Shown in pieces: positions 17,350 to 26,675 of a stretch of 64,000 nt of DNA; position 1 is the stretch's first letter; each line of letters begins with the position of its first letter. This DNA comes from an uncultured Lachnospiraceae bacterium (GTDB lineage: Bacteria; Bacillota; Clostridia; Lachnospirales; Lachnospiraceae): the NCBI GenBank assembly GCA_946414885.1, contig CAMKQH010000008.1:96275-160274 (forward strand), written 5' to 3'. The notes under the pieces are model-generated. The model made no database searches, was not told the origin of the DNA, and worked only from the letters and a program-made list of their open reading frames with translations. Both the position numbers and the translations under genes were made by a program.

Positions 17350-17802
17350 ATGCGGATCATGGGATTGGATTTTGGATCAAAGACGGTGGGAGTAGCCATC
17401 AGTGACGCCCTGTTGATTACCGCCCAAGGGATCGAGATCGTCCGCCGCAAGGAGGAAAATAAGCTACGCCAGACCCTTGCCAGGATCGAAGAGCTTATTC
17501 AGGAATACGAAGTTGACAGGATCGTGCTGGGACAGCCCAAGCACATGAACGGTACGGAAGGCGTGAGGGTGGAACTCACGGAGGAGTTCAAGGAAAAGCT
17601 GGAGCGGCGCACGGGACTGCCCGTGATCTTTTGGGACGAGAGACTGACGACCGTTGCTGCCGACCGGGCCATGATGGAGGCGGGGATCCGCAGGGAGCAC
17701 CGCAAGGAATACGTGGACAAGATAGCTGCGACCTTTATCTTGCAGGGATATTTGGATTATCTGGCAAATCAGGCGAAGGCAGAGGGCGCGCAGGAGAAAT
17801 AA
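17350..17802 (+). CDS. ruvX: Holliday junction resolvase-like protein RuvX (YqgF)
   Basis: YqgF/RuvX has an RNase H fold and is linked to 16S rRNA 5' processing and possibly Holliday junction resolution. The 150-residue product has the first catalytic Asp in [16 protein letters not shown], a central [15 protein letters not shown], and the last acidic site in [21 protein letters not shown] precedes the ATG at 17350. It is 51 bases after ireB and 30 before the DUF1292 gene. Confidence 0.94.
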   Translation: MRIMGLDFGSKTVGVAISDALLITAQGIEIVRRKEENKLRQTLARIEELIQEYEVDRIVLGQPKHMNGTEGVRVELTEEFKEKLERRTGLPVIFWDERLTTVAADRAMMEAGIRREHRKEYVDKIAATFILQGYLDYLANQAKAEGAQEK

Positions 17803-17832
17803 AGCAAGGTGACAAGCCTTGGAGGTAAACGC

Positions 17833-18090
17833 ATGGAAAAGATTTTATTTACTCCCGAGGGAGAGGAACCGGTAGAATTTTACGTATTGGAGCAGACCCG
17901 CATTGGGGGGAGCAACTACATTCTCGTGACGGACGTTGAAGATGGGGACGGGGAAGCATGGATCATGAAGGATCTGTCCGAGGATGGCGAGGCGGAAGGC
18001 AGGTACGTCTTCGTGGAAGACGACGATGAGATGGCCGCCGTGGCCGGCGTGTTTGAGAACATGCTGGACGACGTGGATTTAGAATCGTGA
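17833..18090 (+). CDS. DUF1292 family protein (YrzB-like)
   Basis: An acidic 85-residue cytoplasmic protein of unknown function, with the family pattern ILFTPEGEEPVEFYVLEQTRIGGSNYILVTD followed by a Glu/Asp-rich tail. The ATG at 17833 is 7 bases after GGAGG; an open frame begins slightly earlier without a ribosome binding site. It sits after ruvX as yrzB does in B. subtilis, which supports the assignment. Confidence 0.88.
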   Translation: MEKILFTPEGEEPVEFYVLEQTRIGGSNYILVTDVEDGDGEAWIMKDLSEDGEAEGRYVFVEDDDEMAAVAGVFENMLDDVDLES

Positions 18091-18163
18091 TCGGACGCGC
18101 ATCCACGCGAAGAAGCCGTGGGATGCGTTTTCGATTGTTTGGAATTGATTTGGAGGAATTAAC

Positions 18164-19840
18164 TTGAGAAAGAAAAAAGAGAATATAACTGGCCCCAGGC
18201 TGAAGATCATACCTTTGGGCGGCTTGGAGCAGATTGGCATGAACATTACTGCCTTCGAATATGAAGACAGTATTATTGTCGTGGATTGCGGGCTGGCTTT
18301 TCCGGCGGACGACATGCTGGGCATTGACCTGGTGATTCCCGACGTGACTTACCTGAAGGAGAACAAGGAGAGGGTAAAGGGCTTTGTGATCACCCACGGA
18401 CACGAGGATCACATCGGCGCGCTGCCCTATATTTTGAAGGATTTAAACATTCCGGTCTACGCGACGCGTCTTACCATGGGTCTGATCGAGCACAAGCTTG
18501 AGGAGCACGGCCTGATGAAGGGAACGAAGCGGAAGGTCGTAAAATTTGGACAGTCCGTGAATCTTGGGAGCTTCCGCGTGGAGTTTATCAAGACGAATCA
18601 CAGCATTGTTGACGCGGCTGCGCTGGCCATCTATTCGCCGGCGGGCGTCGTGGTGCACACGGGCGACTTTAAGGTGGACTTTACGCCGGTTTACGGTGAT
18701 GCCATTGACCTGCAGCGCTTTGCGGAGATCGGCAGGAAGGGCGTGCTTGCCCTGATGTGTGACTCCACCAACGCGGAGCGCCCGGGCTTTACTCCCTCGG
18801 AGAAGACCGTGGGAAAAACCTTCGACACGCTGTTTGAGGAGCACAAGAACACGCGTATTTTCGTTGCGACGTTTGCGTCCAACGTGGATCGCGTGCAGCA
18901 GATCATTAATTCCGCGTATAAGTGCGGCAGAAAGGTTGCGGTGGAAGGCCGCAGCATGACAAACACCATTGAGACCGCCATCGAGCTGGGCTGCATTACC
19001 ATTCCGGAAAATACGCTGGTGGATTTGGACGCATTGAAGAACGAGCCTGCGGAAAAGCAGGTCATCATCACCACGGGCAGTCAGGGTGAAAGCATGGCGG
19101 CACTGTCCCGCATGGCCAGCGGCATGCACCGCAAGATCACCATTGGCCCTGGGGACACGGTCATCTTTTCTTCTTCCCCGATCCCGGGAAATGAGAAATC
19201 CGTGACGAAGATCATTAATGAGCTGCTCCGCAAGGGCGCGGACGTGATCTTCCAGGACGTGCACGTATCCGGACATGCCTGCCAGGAGGAGATCAAGCTG
19301 ATCTACACTCTGGTACAGCCGAAGTATGCCATTCCGGTACACGGTGAATACAAGCATTTGAAGGCCCAGGCGAGGATCGCCGAGAGCCTTGGCATTCCCA
19401 AGGAGAACATCTTTATCCTGTCCTCCGGGGACGTGATGGAATTGAACGACGAGGGTGCTCAGGTGACGGACAAGGTAGTCACCGGCGGCATTTTGGTAGA
19501 CGGACTCGGCGTGGGAGACGTGGGCAACGTCGTGCTCCGGGATCGCCAGCACCTGTCTGAGGAGGGCATCATGATCGTAGTCATGAGTCTCGAGAGGGAG
19601 ACGGGCCTTTTGCTCTCTGGTCCGGACATTGTTTCCCGCGGCTTTGTCTATGTGCGTGAGTCCGACGAACTGATCGAAGAAGCCCGGCTGATCGTGGATG
19701 AAGCGGTACAGGCCTGCCTGGATCGCGGCATTACGGATTGGGGTAAGCTAAAGAGCACCACCAAGGACGTGCTTTCAGATTTTGTCTGGAAGAAAACCAA
19801 GAGAAGACCCATGATCCTGCCGATCATTATGGAGGTTTAG
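18164..19840 (+). CDS. rnj: Ribonuclease J
   Basis: RNase J combines endonuclease and 5'-3' exonuclease activity in mRNA decay and rRNA maturation. The 558-residue product has the metallo-beta-lactamase motif THGHEDHIGALPYI (about residue 77), VVHTGDFKVDFTPV, the beta-CASP region MCDSTNAERPGFTPSE and STGSQGE-like TTGSQGESMAALSRM. HGEYKHLKAQARIAESLG and a C-terminal dimerisation domain follow. The TTG start at 18164 lies after TTTGGAGGAATT. The gene is inserted between the DUF1292 and mltG-like genes, unlike B. subtilis, and is followed after 3 bases by a YlbF-family gene, another RNA-decay factor. Confidence 0.96.
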   Translation: MRKKKENITGPRLKIIPLGGLEQIGMNITAFEYEDSIIVVDCGLAFPADDMLGIDLVIPDVTYLKENKERVKGFVITHGHEDHIGALPYILKDLNIPVYATRLTMGLIEHKLEEHGLMKGTKRKVVKFGQSVNLGSFRVEFIKTNHSIVDAAALAIYSPAGVVVHTGDFKVDFTPVYGDAIDLQRFAEIGRKGVLALMCDSTNAERPGFTPSEKTVGKTFDTLFEEHKNTRIFVATFASNVDRVQQIINSAYKCGRKVAVEGRSMTNTIETAIELGCITIPENTLVDLDALKNEPAEKQVIITTGSQGESMAALSRMASGMHRKITIGPGDTVIFSSSPIPGNEKSVTKIINELLRKGADVIFQDVHVSGHACQEEIKLIYTLVQPKYAIPVHGEYKHLKAQARIAESLGIPKENIFILSSGDVMELNDEGAQVTDKVVTGGILVDGLGVGDVGNVVLRDRQHLSEEGIMIVVMSLERETGLLLSGPDIVSRGFVYVRESDELIEEARLIVDEAVQACLDRGITDWGKLKSTTKDVLSDFVWKKTKRRPMILPIIMEV

Positions 19841-19843
19841 GCA

Positions 19844-20164
19844 ATGAATCAGGTAGAGGAAGCGGCGGAGGCCCTGGCAGACGCTTTGCTAAACTCAGAC
19901 ATTTATCAAGAATACAAAAGCAAGCTGGATCAAGTGAAACAGTATCCTGACCTAAAGCGTCAGATCGATGAGTTCCGCATGCGCAATTATGAATTACAGC
20001 AGAGTCCGGACTATGCTTTTGACAAAATGGAGCAATTTCAGAGGGAATATCAGACGTTCCGGGATGATCCCCTGGTTTCCGATTTCCTGGCGGCAGAGCT
20101 GGCGTTTTGCCGCATGGTACAGGACGTGGAAAACCGCCTGGTTGGGCGAATTGACTTCGAATAA
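19844..20164 (+). CDS. YlbF/YmcA family protein
   Basis: YlbF, YmcA and YaaT form the Y-complex that steers RNase Y in B. subtilis. This 106-residue, all-helical protein has the family layout (AEALADALLNSDIYQEYKS, a Pro-containing loop, DFLAAELAFCRMVQDVENRL). It starts 3 bases after the RNase J stop, so the two are translationally coupled. That coupling suggests a role in RNA decay, but this is inference from position. Confidence 0.82.
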   Translation: MNQVEEAAEALADALLNSDIYQEYKSKLDQVKQYPDLKRQIDEFRMRNYELQQSPDYAFDKMEQFQREYQTFRDDPLVSDFLAAELAFCRMVQDVENRLVGRIDFE

Positions 20165-20194
20165 GGCACGAAAGGCATTAAGGAGTAAGGTTTT

Positions 20195-20581
20195 ATGAAA
20201 AGAGACAATATTTTGTTCGGCATGCTTCGTTTTTTGATCCTTGCCGGCATGGTGGCAGTGGCACTTTTATTTATCAATAAATATGCCGCCAAGTTTAATG
20301 AGTATGGCCAGCGGGTGTTCAAGGAGCAGCCGGTCACGGACATTGAAGTCGAAGACGGTAAGAGCATCACCATCACCATTGGTGAGGAGGTATCCCCCCG
20401 TTCCCTGGGCGAGCTTTTGGAGGCGAAGGGGCTGATCCGGGACAAATGGCTGTTTTTTCTCCAGTATTATTGTTCGGAGTACCGAAAGGAAATAAAGCCC
20501 GGAACCTACGTGCTTCGTTCCACCATGACGGCGGAGGACATGTTTGCGGTCATGGCCGGTCATGAGGAGGGAGACGAATGA
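20195..20581 (+). CDS. MltG-like membrane protein, LysM-like part only
   Basis: The 128-residue protein has one N-terminal membrane segment (about 12-28), then a small domain (SITITIGEEVSPRSLGELLEAKGLI, KPGTYVLRSTMTAEDMFAVM). That domain matches the LysM-like N-terminal domain of the endolytic transglycosylase MltG. The catalytic YceG domain of about 200 residues with its Glu is absent. Position agrees with B. subtilis yrrL (mltG), just before yrrM. Either this lineage uses a short form as a glycan-binding protein, or the gene has lost its enzyme part. The stop overlaps the next start by 4 bases (ATGA). Confidence 0.75.
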   Translation: MKRDNILFGMLRFLILAGMVAVALLFINKYAAKFNEYGQRVFKEQPVTDIEVEDGKSITITIGEEVSPRSLGELLEAKGLIRDKWLFFLQYYCSEYRKEIKPGTYVLRSTMTAEDMFAVMAGHEEGDE

Positions 20582-21222
20582 TCATCGATCCCAGAATGGC
20601 AACGTTTATAGATTCCATGGATCCGGGGAATCCTCCCTACTTAGATGAACTGGAAAAAGAGGCGATCGCGGGTGACGTACCGATCATCAGAAAGCCGTTA
20701 CAGAGCTTTTTTAGATTTTTACTGAAATACGTAAAGCCGAAGAGCATCCTGGAAGTCGGGACGGCCATCGGCTTTTCTGCAATTTTAATGAGCGAATACG
20801 CGCCTGAGGATTGCAAGATCACGACCATCGAGAAATATGAAAAGCGGATTCCCATCGCGAAGGAAAATTTCCGCAAATTCGGGAAGGAAGGGCAGATCAC
20901 CCTGTTGGAGGGGGATGCGGCAGAGATCCTAAAGGACCTTGAGGGGCCCTATGACCTGATCTTTATGGACGCGGCAAAGGGACAGTACCTGGCCTTTCTG
21001 CCAGACGTTCTGCGGCTTCTGGCACCGGGAGGGCTGCTCCTTTCCGATAACGTGCTGCAGGACGGCGACGTCATCGAATCGCGCTTTGCGCTGGAACGCC
21101 GCAAGCGCACGACTCACGCGAGAATGCGGGAGTACCTTTATGAACTCAAACACGCGCCGGGACTGGAGACCGTGATCCTGCCCGTGGGAGACGGCATCAC
21201 CCTGACAACCAAGCTTGACTAA
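20578..21222 (+). CDS. trmR: O-methyltransferase, TrmR (YrrM) type
   Basis: In B. subtilis, TrmR methylates 5-hydroxyuridine at position 34 of tRNA to 5-methoxyuridine. This 214-residue class I AdoMet enzyme has ILEVGTAIGFSAILMSEYAP (AdoMet loop), ITTIEKYEKRIPIAKENF, LLEGDA, DLIFMDAAKGQY (metal-binding Asp) and LLLSDNVLQDG. These are features of the catechol-O-methyltransferase-like family to which TrmR belongs. It overlaps the MltG-like gene by 4 bases and precedes a U32-family gene after a small ORF, the yrrM-yrrN/O order. The tRNA substrate is inferred from that synteny. Confidence 0.82.
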   Translation: MIIDPRMATFIDSMDPGNPPYLDELEKEAIAGDVPIIRKPLQSFFRFLLKYVKPKSILEVGTAIGFSAILMSEYAPEDCKITTIEKYEKRIPIAKENFRKFGKEGQITLLEGDAAEILKDLEGPYDLIFMDAAKGQYLAFLPDVLRLLAPGGLLLSDNVLQDGDVIESRFALERRKRTTHARMREYLYELKHAPGLETVILPVGDGITLTTKLD

Positions 21223-21265
21223 AGTCCAAGAGACTTTATCATAAACAAAAGGAGGAACCTTAAAC

Positions 21266-21595
21266 ATGAATACGAAAGAAATTATTGGTGGCATTGCTTC
21301 TGAATACGATGATTGGATCCTTTGGATCGAAAAGGCGGAGGTCGGAGCCAACGCCGCGCAGATCGTGGATGAGAGAGAGTACGTGCCTTGCACGGTTACG
21401 AAGATCATTGCTCTTAGTGATTATGCGGATGAAGATGAATATAGCGAGGCATGCGACGAACTTATTGGCGACAGTACTGCAACGTGTACGGGTGAGATCG
21501 TTACGTTTGACGACACCTTCTACGTAGAGATCGATGCTTGCGGTGATACGGAAGAATATGACAGCATCGATTTCAACGACGTTGATTTTTGCTGA
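21266..21595 (+). CDS. Small acidic protein of unknown function
   Basis: A 109-residue, strongly acidic protein (over 25 Asp/Glu, few Lys/Arg) with no signal peptide or membrane segment. It has the segment DEREYVPCTVTKIIALSDYADEDEY and ends with Asp-rich SIDFNDVDFC. AAAGGAGG lies 8 bases before the ATG. I do not recognise the family. Its place between trmR and the U32 gene suggests co-transcription with these tRNA-modification genes but proves no function. Confidence 0.7.
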   Translation: MNTKEIIGGIASEYDDWILWIEKAEVGANAAQIVDEREYVPCTVTKIIALSDYADEDEYSEACDELIGDSTATCTGEIVTFDDTFYVEIDACGDTEEYDSIDFNDVDFC

Positions 21596-21644
21596 CGCCT
21601 GGCAGGGAGAACCTGATTAACTTCGGAGAGAAGAAGGATTACGG

Positions 21645-23111
21645 ATGATAGTGAGAAATGGGAAAAAACCAGAATTGCTGATACCGGCGAGCAGTCTTGA
21701 AGTGTTAAAGACGGCCGTACTGTACGGGGCGGACGCGGTCTATGTCGGAGGGGAGGTTTTCAGCCTCCGGGCGAAGGCGAAGAACTTTTCCATGGAAGAC
21801 ATGGCGGAGGGAATCGCGTTTGCGCATGAGCATGGCGTGAAGGTCTACGTGACGGCAAATGTTTTGGCACATAATGAGGACTTGGAGGAAGCGAGGGAGT
21901 ATTTTGCAGCACTTCGGGACATGAAATATGTTCCGGACGCCTTGATCATTTCGGATCCCGGCATGTTTATGATCGCGCGGGAGGTTTGGCCGGAGTGTGA
22001 GATCCACGTGTCGACGCAGGCCAACAACACAAATTACGAGACCTATCTTTTCTGGTGGAAGCTGGGCGCAAAGCGCGTGGTGAGCGCGAGGGAGCTCTCG
22101 CTCCGGGAGATCCGCGAGATCCGCGACCGCATTCCGGAGGAGATGGAGATCGAGAGCTTTATTCACGGTTCCATGTGCATTTCCTATTCCGGAAGATGCC
22201 TTCTTAGCAATTATTTCACGGGAAGGGATGCCAACCAGGGGAACTGCACGCACCCCTGCCGCTGGAAATACGCGGTGATGGAGGAGAGCAGGCCTGGAGA
22301 GTATCTTCCCGTTTTTGAAAACGAAAGGGGCACGTTCCTCTTTAATTCCAAGGATCTTTGCATGATCGAGCACGTGCCGGAGATGATTGCGGCCGGGATC
22401 GACAGCTTTAAGATCGAGGGACGCATGAAGACGGCGCTTTATGTGGCGTCCGTGACAAGGACCTATCGAAAGGCCATCGACGACTATTTTCTTGGCGAGG
22501 AGGTTTATCAAAAGAACCTGGACTGGTACCGCGCCGAGATTGCGAAATGTACCTATCGCCAGTATTCCACGGGCTTTTACTTTGGAAAGCCCAGTGCGGA
22601 AAATCAGATTTATGACAACAGTACCTACGTCAGCGAATCCATCTATCTTGGGATCGTGGAGGAGAAAATGCTGATCCTGAGCGACTTCACGGAGGATTAC
22701 GAAAAGGGAGAGAACCTTCCCTGGATCCAGGCGCAGATGAAAGAAGAGAAGCTGACGTGGATGGGGGCGCCGACGGAGGATGCAGTTGACGACGATACAA
22801 TGTCTGAAGAAGCGATGGACGCAGGCGCGTCAGACGAAAATGGCTCCAATGAGCAGCGCCTCATGGGATTTTTGGAGTTGATTCAGATCACCCAGCGCAA
22901 CAAGTTCTGCGTGGGGGATCGCATTGAGATCATGAAGCGTGACGGACGCGACCTTTCCGTACTGGTGGGCGCCATCTACAATGAGGAATTGGAATCCATG
23001 GAAAGCGCACCTCATGCAAAGCAAAAGCTTTGGGTATGGTTAGTGGACGACGTCTCCTTCCAGAGGGTGGACGTGGAAGAGGGCGACGTGCTTCGGCAGG
23101 ACGCCAACTAG
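21645..23111 (+). CDS. U32 family protein, TrhP-type tRNA hydroxylation factor
   Basis: U32 proteins once called collagenases include TrhP (YegQ; YrrN/YrrO in B. subtilis), needed for prephenate-dependent 5-hydroxyuridine at tRNA position 34. This 488-residue product has the N-terminal barrel (ELLIPASSLEVLKTAVLYGADAVYVGG), the U32 signature ESFIHGSMCISYSGRCLLSNY, and the cysteines of GNCTHPCRW. SFKIEGRMKTALYV follows. A Glu/Asp/Ala/Ser-rich insertion of about 35 residues (roughly 368-403) interrupts the C-terminal beta domain. With trmR just upstream, the pair would build 5-methoxyuridine-type modifications. The ATG at 21645 follows GAGAAGAAGG. Confidence 0.85.
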   Translation: MIVRNGKKPELLIPASSLEVLKTAVLYGADAVYVGGEVFSLRAKAKNFSMEDMAEGIAFAHEHGVKVYVTANVLAHNEDLEEAREYFAALRDMKYVPDALIISDPGMFMIAREVWPECEIHVSTQANNTNYETYLFWWKLGAKRVVSARELSLREIREIRDRIPEEMEIESFIHGSMCISYSGRCLLSNYFTGRDANQGNCTHPCRWKYAVMEESRPGEYLPVFENERGTFLFNSKDLCMIEHVPEMIAAGIDSFKIEGRMKTALYVASVTRTYRKAIDDYFLGEEVYQKNLDWYRAEIAKCTYRQYSTGFYFGKPSAENQIYDNSTYVSESIYLGIVEEKMLILSDFTEDYEKGENLPWIQAQMKEEKLTWMGAPTEDAVDDDTMSEEAMDAGASDENGSNEQRLMGFLELIQITQRNKFCVGDRIEIMKRDGRDLSVLVGAIYNEELESMESAPHAKQKLWVWLVDDVSFQRVDVEEGDVLRQDAN

Positions 23112-23194
23112 TACCTAAAAGGCCGGCAAACGTAAGATAACCGAGAACGGGCAGCTATGCCTGGGCCGGAAGAAATAAAAGGAAAACGTAACTT

Positions 23195-24373
23195 ATGAAC
23201 CGTGAAGGCAGCAGGAACAACCGCATAACGTTTCGGTGGCTTGCGCATGCGATCGTTGCGATCTACGGCGCGGCATGCCTTTGGCTGTATTATCACCAGT
23301 CCATTGCGGACCTGACCGTGGAGGGCAACATTCCCTATCAGTCGGATCTGCCGCTCCATATCAGCATGGTGCTGCAGGATCACTGGTATTACAGCTTTAC
23401 GGCGTATGCCTACCAGATCTTAAGCTGGATCTGCGGCGGAAGCACCGTCGGCATTGCACTCTTTTTGGCGGTGGTCAGCACCCTGACCGTCTACGCGACG
23501 GAGAATCTGGTCTGCCTTTTTGCAAAAGAAAAGGAGAAGACCTGGCAGACGCTGGGACTGGCGCTCAGCCTGAATCTGGTGATGCCTGCCTATCTTTCGT
23601 TTGTTGGGGAATTCCGCTACGTCAGCTATCAGTCGCCCAACGTGTGGCACAATTCGACGTATCTTTGCATGAAGCTTGTGGCAGTGATCACGATCTGGTA
23701 TTATTTCAAGCTGGCTGATCACTATGATAAAGGCCTTTCCGTCAAGGAATGGGTCACGTTCATGCTCTTGAACGTTCTTTGTACCGGCATCAAGCCCAGC
23801 TTTCTCGTGGCATTTTCGCCCATCATGGGCATTTATTTACTCGTGGATCTTTTCCGCAAGGTTCCGTTTTCGAAGATTCTGATCTTTGGCGCGGCCCTTC
23901 TTCCCAGCGGTCTGGTGATCCTGTGGCAGAATGCCGTGCTCTTTGGGGAGGATACGGGGAACGGCATTGGTTTCCAGCCTTGGTATTCCTTCTCCTTACA
24001 TGCGGCGATCCCCAAGCTTGCCGTACTCTGTTCCGCGCTGTTTTGCATTCTGGTGGTGGCGGCGACGGTCCTGTGGGATTGGAAGGAGCGGCAGTACCAG
24101 TTTATTATTGGCATGACGGCCCTTGGATTCCTGGAAGCCCTTTGCCTCGTGGAGAACGGCAGCAGGTCCGTGGACGGCAATTTCCTTTGGGGCTATGGCT
24201 TTTGCCTGTTTTTGCTCTTTGCGCTGTGCAGCGTGAAATGCATGCAAATGAAGCAGACGAAGGGATGGCTTTTGGTAAAGGTGGCCTGCGTCTGCGTTTA
24301 TGGCTGGCATCTTTGGTGCGGATTCTATTTCTTTGTGCGCCTGGTGGCGGGCGAAGGATTTTTCATGCGATGA
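23195..24373 (+). CDS. Polytopic membrane protein of unknown function
   Basis: A 392-residue protein with about ten predicted membrane helices (for example 15-33, 88-105, 120-140, 160-180, 195-225, 235-255, 280-300, 315-333, 342-360, 370-390). The first extracytoplasmic loop holds NIPYQSDLPLHISMVLQDHWYYS, the kind of acidic/aromatic loop seen in GT-C glycosyltransferases and related lipid-linked sugar enzymes. I see no diagnostic motif, so that suggestion is weak. The start at 23195 is the first ATG after AAAGGAAAA. The following gene is separated by a 120-base gap with its own promoter. Confidence 0.7.
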   Translation: MNREGSRNNRITFRWLAHAIVAIYGAACLWLYYHQSIADLTVEGNIPYQSDLPLHISMVLQDHWYYSFTAYAYQILSWICGGSTVGIALFLAVVSTLTVYATENLVCLFAKEKEKTWQTLGLALSLNLVMPAYLSFVGEFRYVSYQSPNVWHNSTYLCMKLVAVITIWYYFKLADHYDKGLSVKEWVTFMLLNVLCTGIKPSFLVAFSPIMGIYLLVDLFRKVPFSKILIFGAALLPSGLVILWQNAVLFGEDTGNGIGFQPWYSFSLHAAIPKLAVLCSALFCILVVAATVLWDWKERQYQFIIGMTALGFLEALCLVENGSRSVDGNFLWGYGFCLFLLFALCSVKCMQMKQTKGWLLVKVACVCVYGWHLWCGFYFFVRLVAGEGFFMR

Positions 24374-24427
24374 CAAGAGAGTTTTTCTGATTTAGAAGCG
24401 GATTCCCTACGTGCAGAAAAAATTGGA

Positions 24428-24456
24428 TTGACCAAATGATAAAACAAGTATAAAAT
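24428..24456 (+). promoter_or_regulatory. Promoter for glnN
   Basis: TTGACC, a 17-base spacer, TAAAAT, about 40 bases before the glnN start. An alternative -10, TATAAA at 24449, has a 15-base spacer. Confidence 0.65.
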
Positions 24457-24496
24457 AATCGCATGTTGATTAAGGTTTTTGAAAGGAATGATGGGA

Positions 24497-26611
24497 ATGA
24501 GCGAGATTTTGAAAGTCGACGAGATCTTTGGCAGTAAAGTCTTTACCCTGACCAAGATGAGAGAGCGGCTTCCTAAGAACGTGTACAAGGAAGTGCGCAG
24601 AGTTATGGAACAGGGCGGCGAGTTGTCGCTTGCAACGGCTGACGTCGTGGCAAAGGCCATGAAGGATTGGGCCGTAGAGAATGGGGCAACCCATTACACA
24701 CACTGGTTCCAGCCACTCACCGGCATCACGGCGGAAAAGCATGACGCATTTGTGACCCATCCCGACGCGGATGGAAAAATGCTTCTGGAGTTTTCCGGAA
24801 AAGAGCTGATCAAGGGCGAACCGGATGCATCCTCCTTCCCCTCCGGCGGACTTCGTTCCACGTTCGAGGCGAGAGGCTACACCACTTGGGACATTACGTC
24901 CCCTGCATTCTTAAAGGACAGTGCGGCCGGCATCATCCTTTGCATTCCCACGGCTTTCTGCTCCTATAAGGGAGAGGCGCTGGACAAGAAGACGCCGCTT
25001 CTGCGTTCCATGGAAGCGATCAGCCAGCAGGCCATCAGAATCGTAAGACTCTTTGGAAATACCGAAGCCACCAAGGTTACGCCCAGCGTGGGGCCTGAGC
25101 AGGAATACTTCCTGGTGGATCATGAAAAATATATGCAGCGCGAAGACCTGATCTTTGCAGGCCGCACGCTTTTTGGTGCACCCGCACCCAAGGGCCAGGA
25201 GCTTGAGGATCATTACTTTGGAACGATCCGCGAGCGCATCGGCGCCTTTATGAAGGACCTCAACGTTGAGCTCTGGAAGCTTGGCGTTACGGCCAAGACG
25301 CAGCACAATGAGGTTGCGCCTGCACAGCATGAGCTTGCACCCATCTATGAGACCGCAAACATTGCCGTGGATCACAACCAGATCATCATGGAGACCATGA
25401 AGAAGGTTGCCGTTCGTCACGGTTTGAACTGTCTGCTTCACGAGAAGCCTTTCGCAGGCGTGAACGGTTCCGGTAAGCATAATAACTGGTCCCTGACCAC
25501 GGATAACGGCGTGAACATGCTCGATCCCGGCGACACTCCGAACGAGAACATCCAGTTCCTGTTGGTACTCGCCTGCATCATGAAGGCAGTTGACACCCAT
25601 GCTGACCTGTTGCGTCAAAGTGCTGCCGACGTAGGAAACGATCACAGACTTGGTGCCAACGAGGCACCGCCCGCCATCATTTCCATGTTCCTCGGCGAAC
25701 AGCTGGAGGACGTGGTACAGCAGCTTGTGGAGACTGGCGTTGCCGCAAGGGCACTGCAGGGCGGTAAGCTGGAGACCGGCGTTTCAACGCTTCCCAACAT
25801 GGACCGCGACGCCACCGACAGAAACCGTACCTCACCCTTTGCATTTACCGGTAATAAATTCGAATTCCGTAGCGTGGGAAGCTCTGATTCCGTTGCGGAT
25901 GCCAACGTCGTATTGAATGCCATCGTGGCAGAAGCCTTCTGCGACGCGGCTGACCGCCTGGAAAAGGCAGAGGACTTTGACATTGCCGTTCATGATCTCA
26001 TCAAGGAATACATGACTGAGCATCAGCGCATCATCTTCAACGGTGACGGTTATTCCGAAGCATGGGTGAAGGAGGCGGAAAGACGCGGCCTTCCCAACAT
26101 CAAATCCATGGTGGAGGCATCCTGTGCGCTGACTACGGAGAAGTCCATCGCCCTGTTTGAGAAGTTTGGAATCTTTAACCGCACGGAGCTGGAATCCCGT
26201 GAGGAGATTCTGTATGAAACCTATACGAAGACCATCAACATTGAGGCCCTGACCATGATCGACATGGCGAAGAAGCAGATCCTTCCTGCCGTAAACGGAT
26301 ACGTGAAGACTCTGGCGGATGCCGTGACAAGCGTGAAGGCAGCGGGCGTGACCGACGCGACCGTTCAGATCGAGATGCTGAAGGAGGTTTCTGATCTTCT
26401 TGCCGAAGCAAGGGAAGCTGAGCGCACGCTCGAGAAAAAGGTGGCAGAGGCAGCGAACGTTGCAAACGAGAAGGAAAAAGCCTTCTACTACAAGGATCAA
26501 GTATTTGTTGCCATGGCAGCCCTTCGCGCTCCCGTGGACGCGCTCGAAATGCTTGTCGACAAGTCCGTATGGCCCATGCCGACCTATGGCGACCTGATCT
26601 TCGAGGTATAG
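24497..26611 (+). CDS. glnN: Type III glutamine synthetase
   Basis: GSIII forms glutamine from glutamate and ammonia with ATP. The 704-residue length excludes GSI (about 470). Family motifs include an N-terminal GSIII-specific domain, HWFQPLTGITAEKHDAF, the catalytic SVGPEQEYFLVD, KTQHNEVAPAQHELAPIYE, HEKPFAGVNGSGKHNNWSL (ATP/ammonia site) and ADVGNDHRLGANEAPPAI. The C-terminal helical domain (about 590-704) matches the long GSIII tail. An open frame extends to a TTG at 24479, but the ATG at 24497 has the best spacing (9 bases) from GAAAGGA. It has its own promoter and no operon partners. Confidence 0.97.
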   Translation: MSEILKVDEIFGSKVFTLTKMRERLPKNVYKEVRRVMEQGGELSLATADVVAKAMKDWAVENGATHYTHWFQPLTGITAEKHDAFVTHPDADGKMLLEFSGKELIKGEPDASSFPSGGLRSTFEARGYTTWDITSPAFLKDSAAGIILCIPTAFCSYKGEALDKKTPLLRSMEAISQQAIRIVRLFGNTEATKVTPSVGPEQEYFLVDHEKYMQREDLIFAGRTLFGAPAPKGQELEDHYFGTIRERIGAFMKDLNVELWKLGVTAKTQHNEVAPAQHELAPIYETANIAVDHNQIIMETMKKVAVRHGLNCLLHEKPFAGVNGSGKHNNWSLTTDNGVNMLDPGDTPNENIQFLLVLACIMKAVDTHADLLRQSAADVGNDHRLGANEAPPAIISMFLGEQLEDVVQQLVETGVAARALQGGKLETGVSTLPNMDRDATDRNRTSPFAFTGNKFEFRSVGSSDSVADANVVLNAIVAEAFCDAADRLEKAEDFDIAVHDLIKEYMTEHQRIIFNGDGYSEAWVKEAERRGLPNIKSMVEASCALTTEKSIALFEKFGIFNRTELESREEILYETYTKTINIEALTMIDMAKKQILPAVNGYVKTLADAVTSVKAAGVTDATVQIEMLKEVSDLLAEAREAERTLEKKVAEAANVANEKEKAFYYKDQVFVAMAALRAPVDALEMLVDKSVWPMPTYGDLIFEV

Positions 26612-26646
26612 TCTGGTCCGGATAGAAAAAATCTTTAAATTAGGGC

Positions 26647-26675
26647 TTGCATTTTCAAAACAACTAGTGTATAAT
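26647..26675 (+). promoter_or_regulatory. Promoter for tRNA-Gln
   Basis: TTGCAT, 17 bases, then a perfect TATAAT at 26670-26675. The -10 box runs straight into a 36-bp palindrome, placing the expected transcription start (about 26682) inside it. Confidence 0.75.

Noticed and set aside
18443..19552. Long antisense frame within RNase J
   Set aside because: Shadow of the RNase J reading frame; His/Arg/Leu-rich, no start signals.
23195..24373. Glycosyltransferase call for the ten-helix membrane protein
   Set aside because: Only a loosely similar first loop; no definite catalytic motif, so left as unknown.
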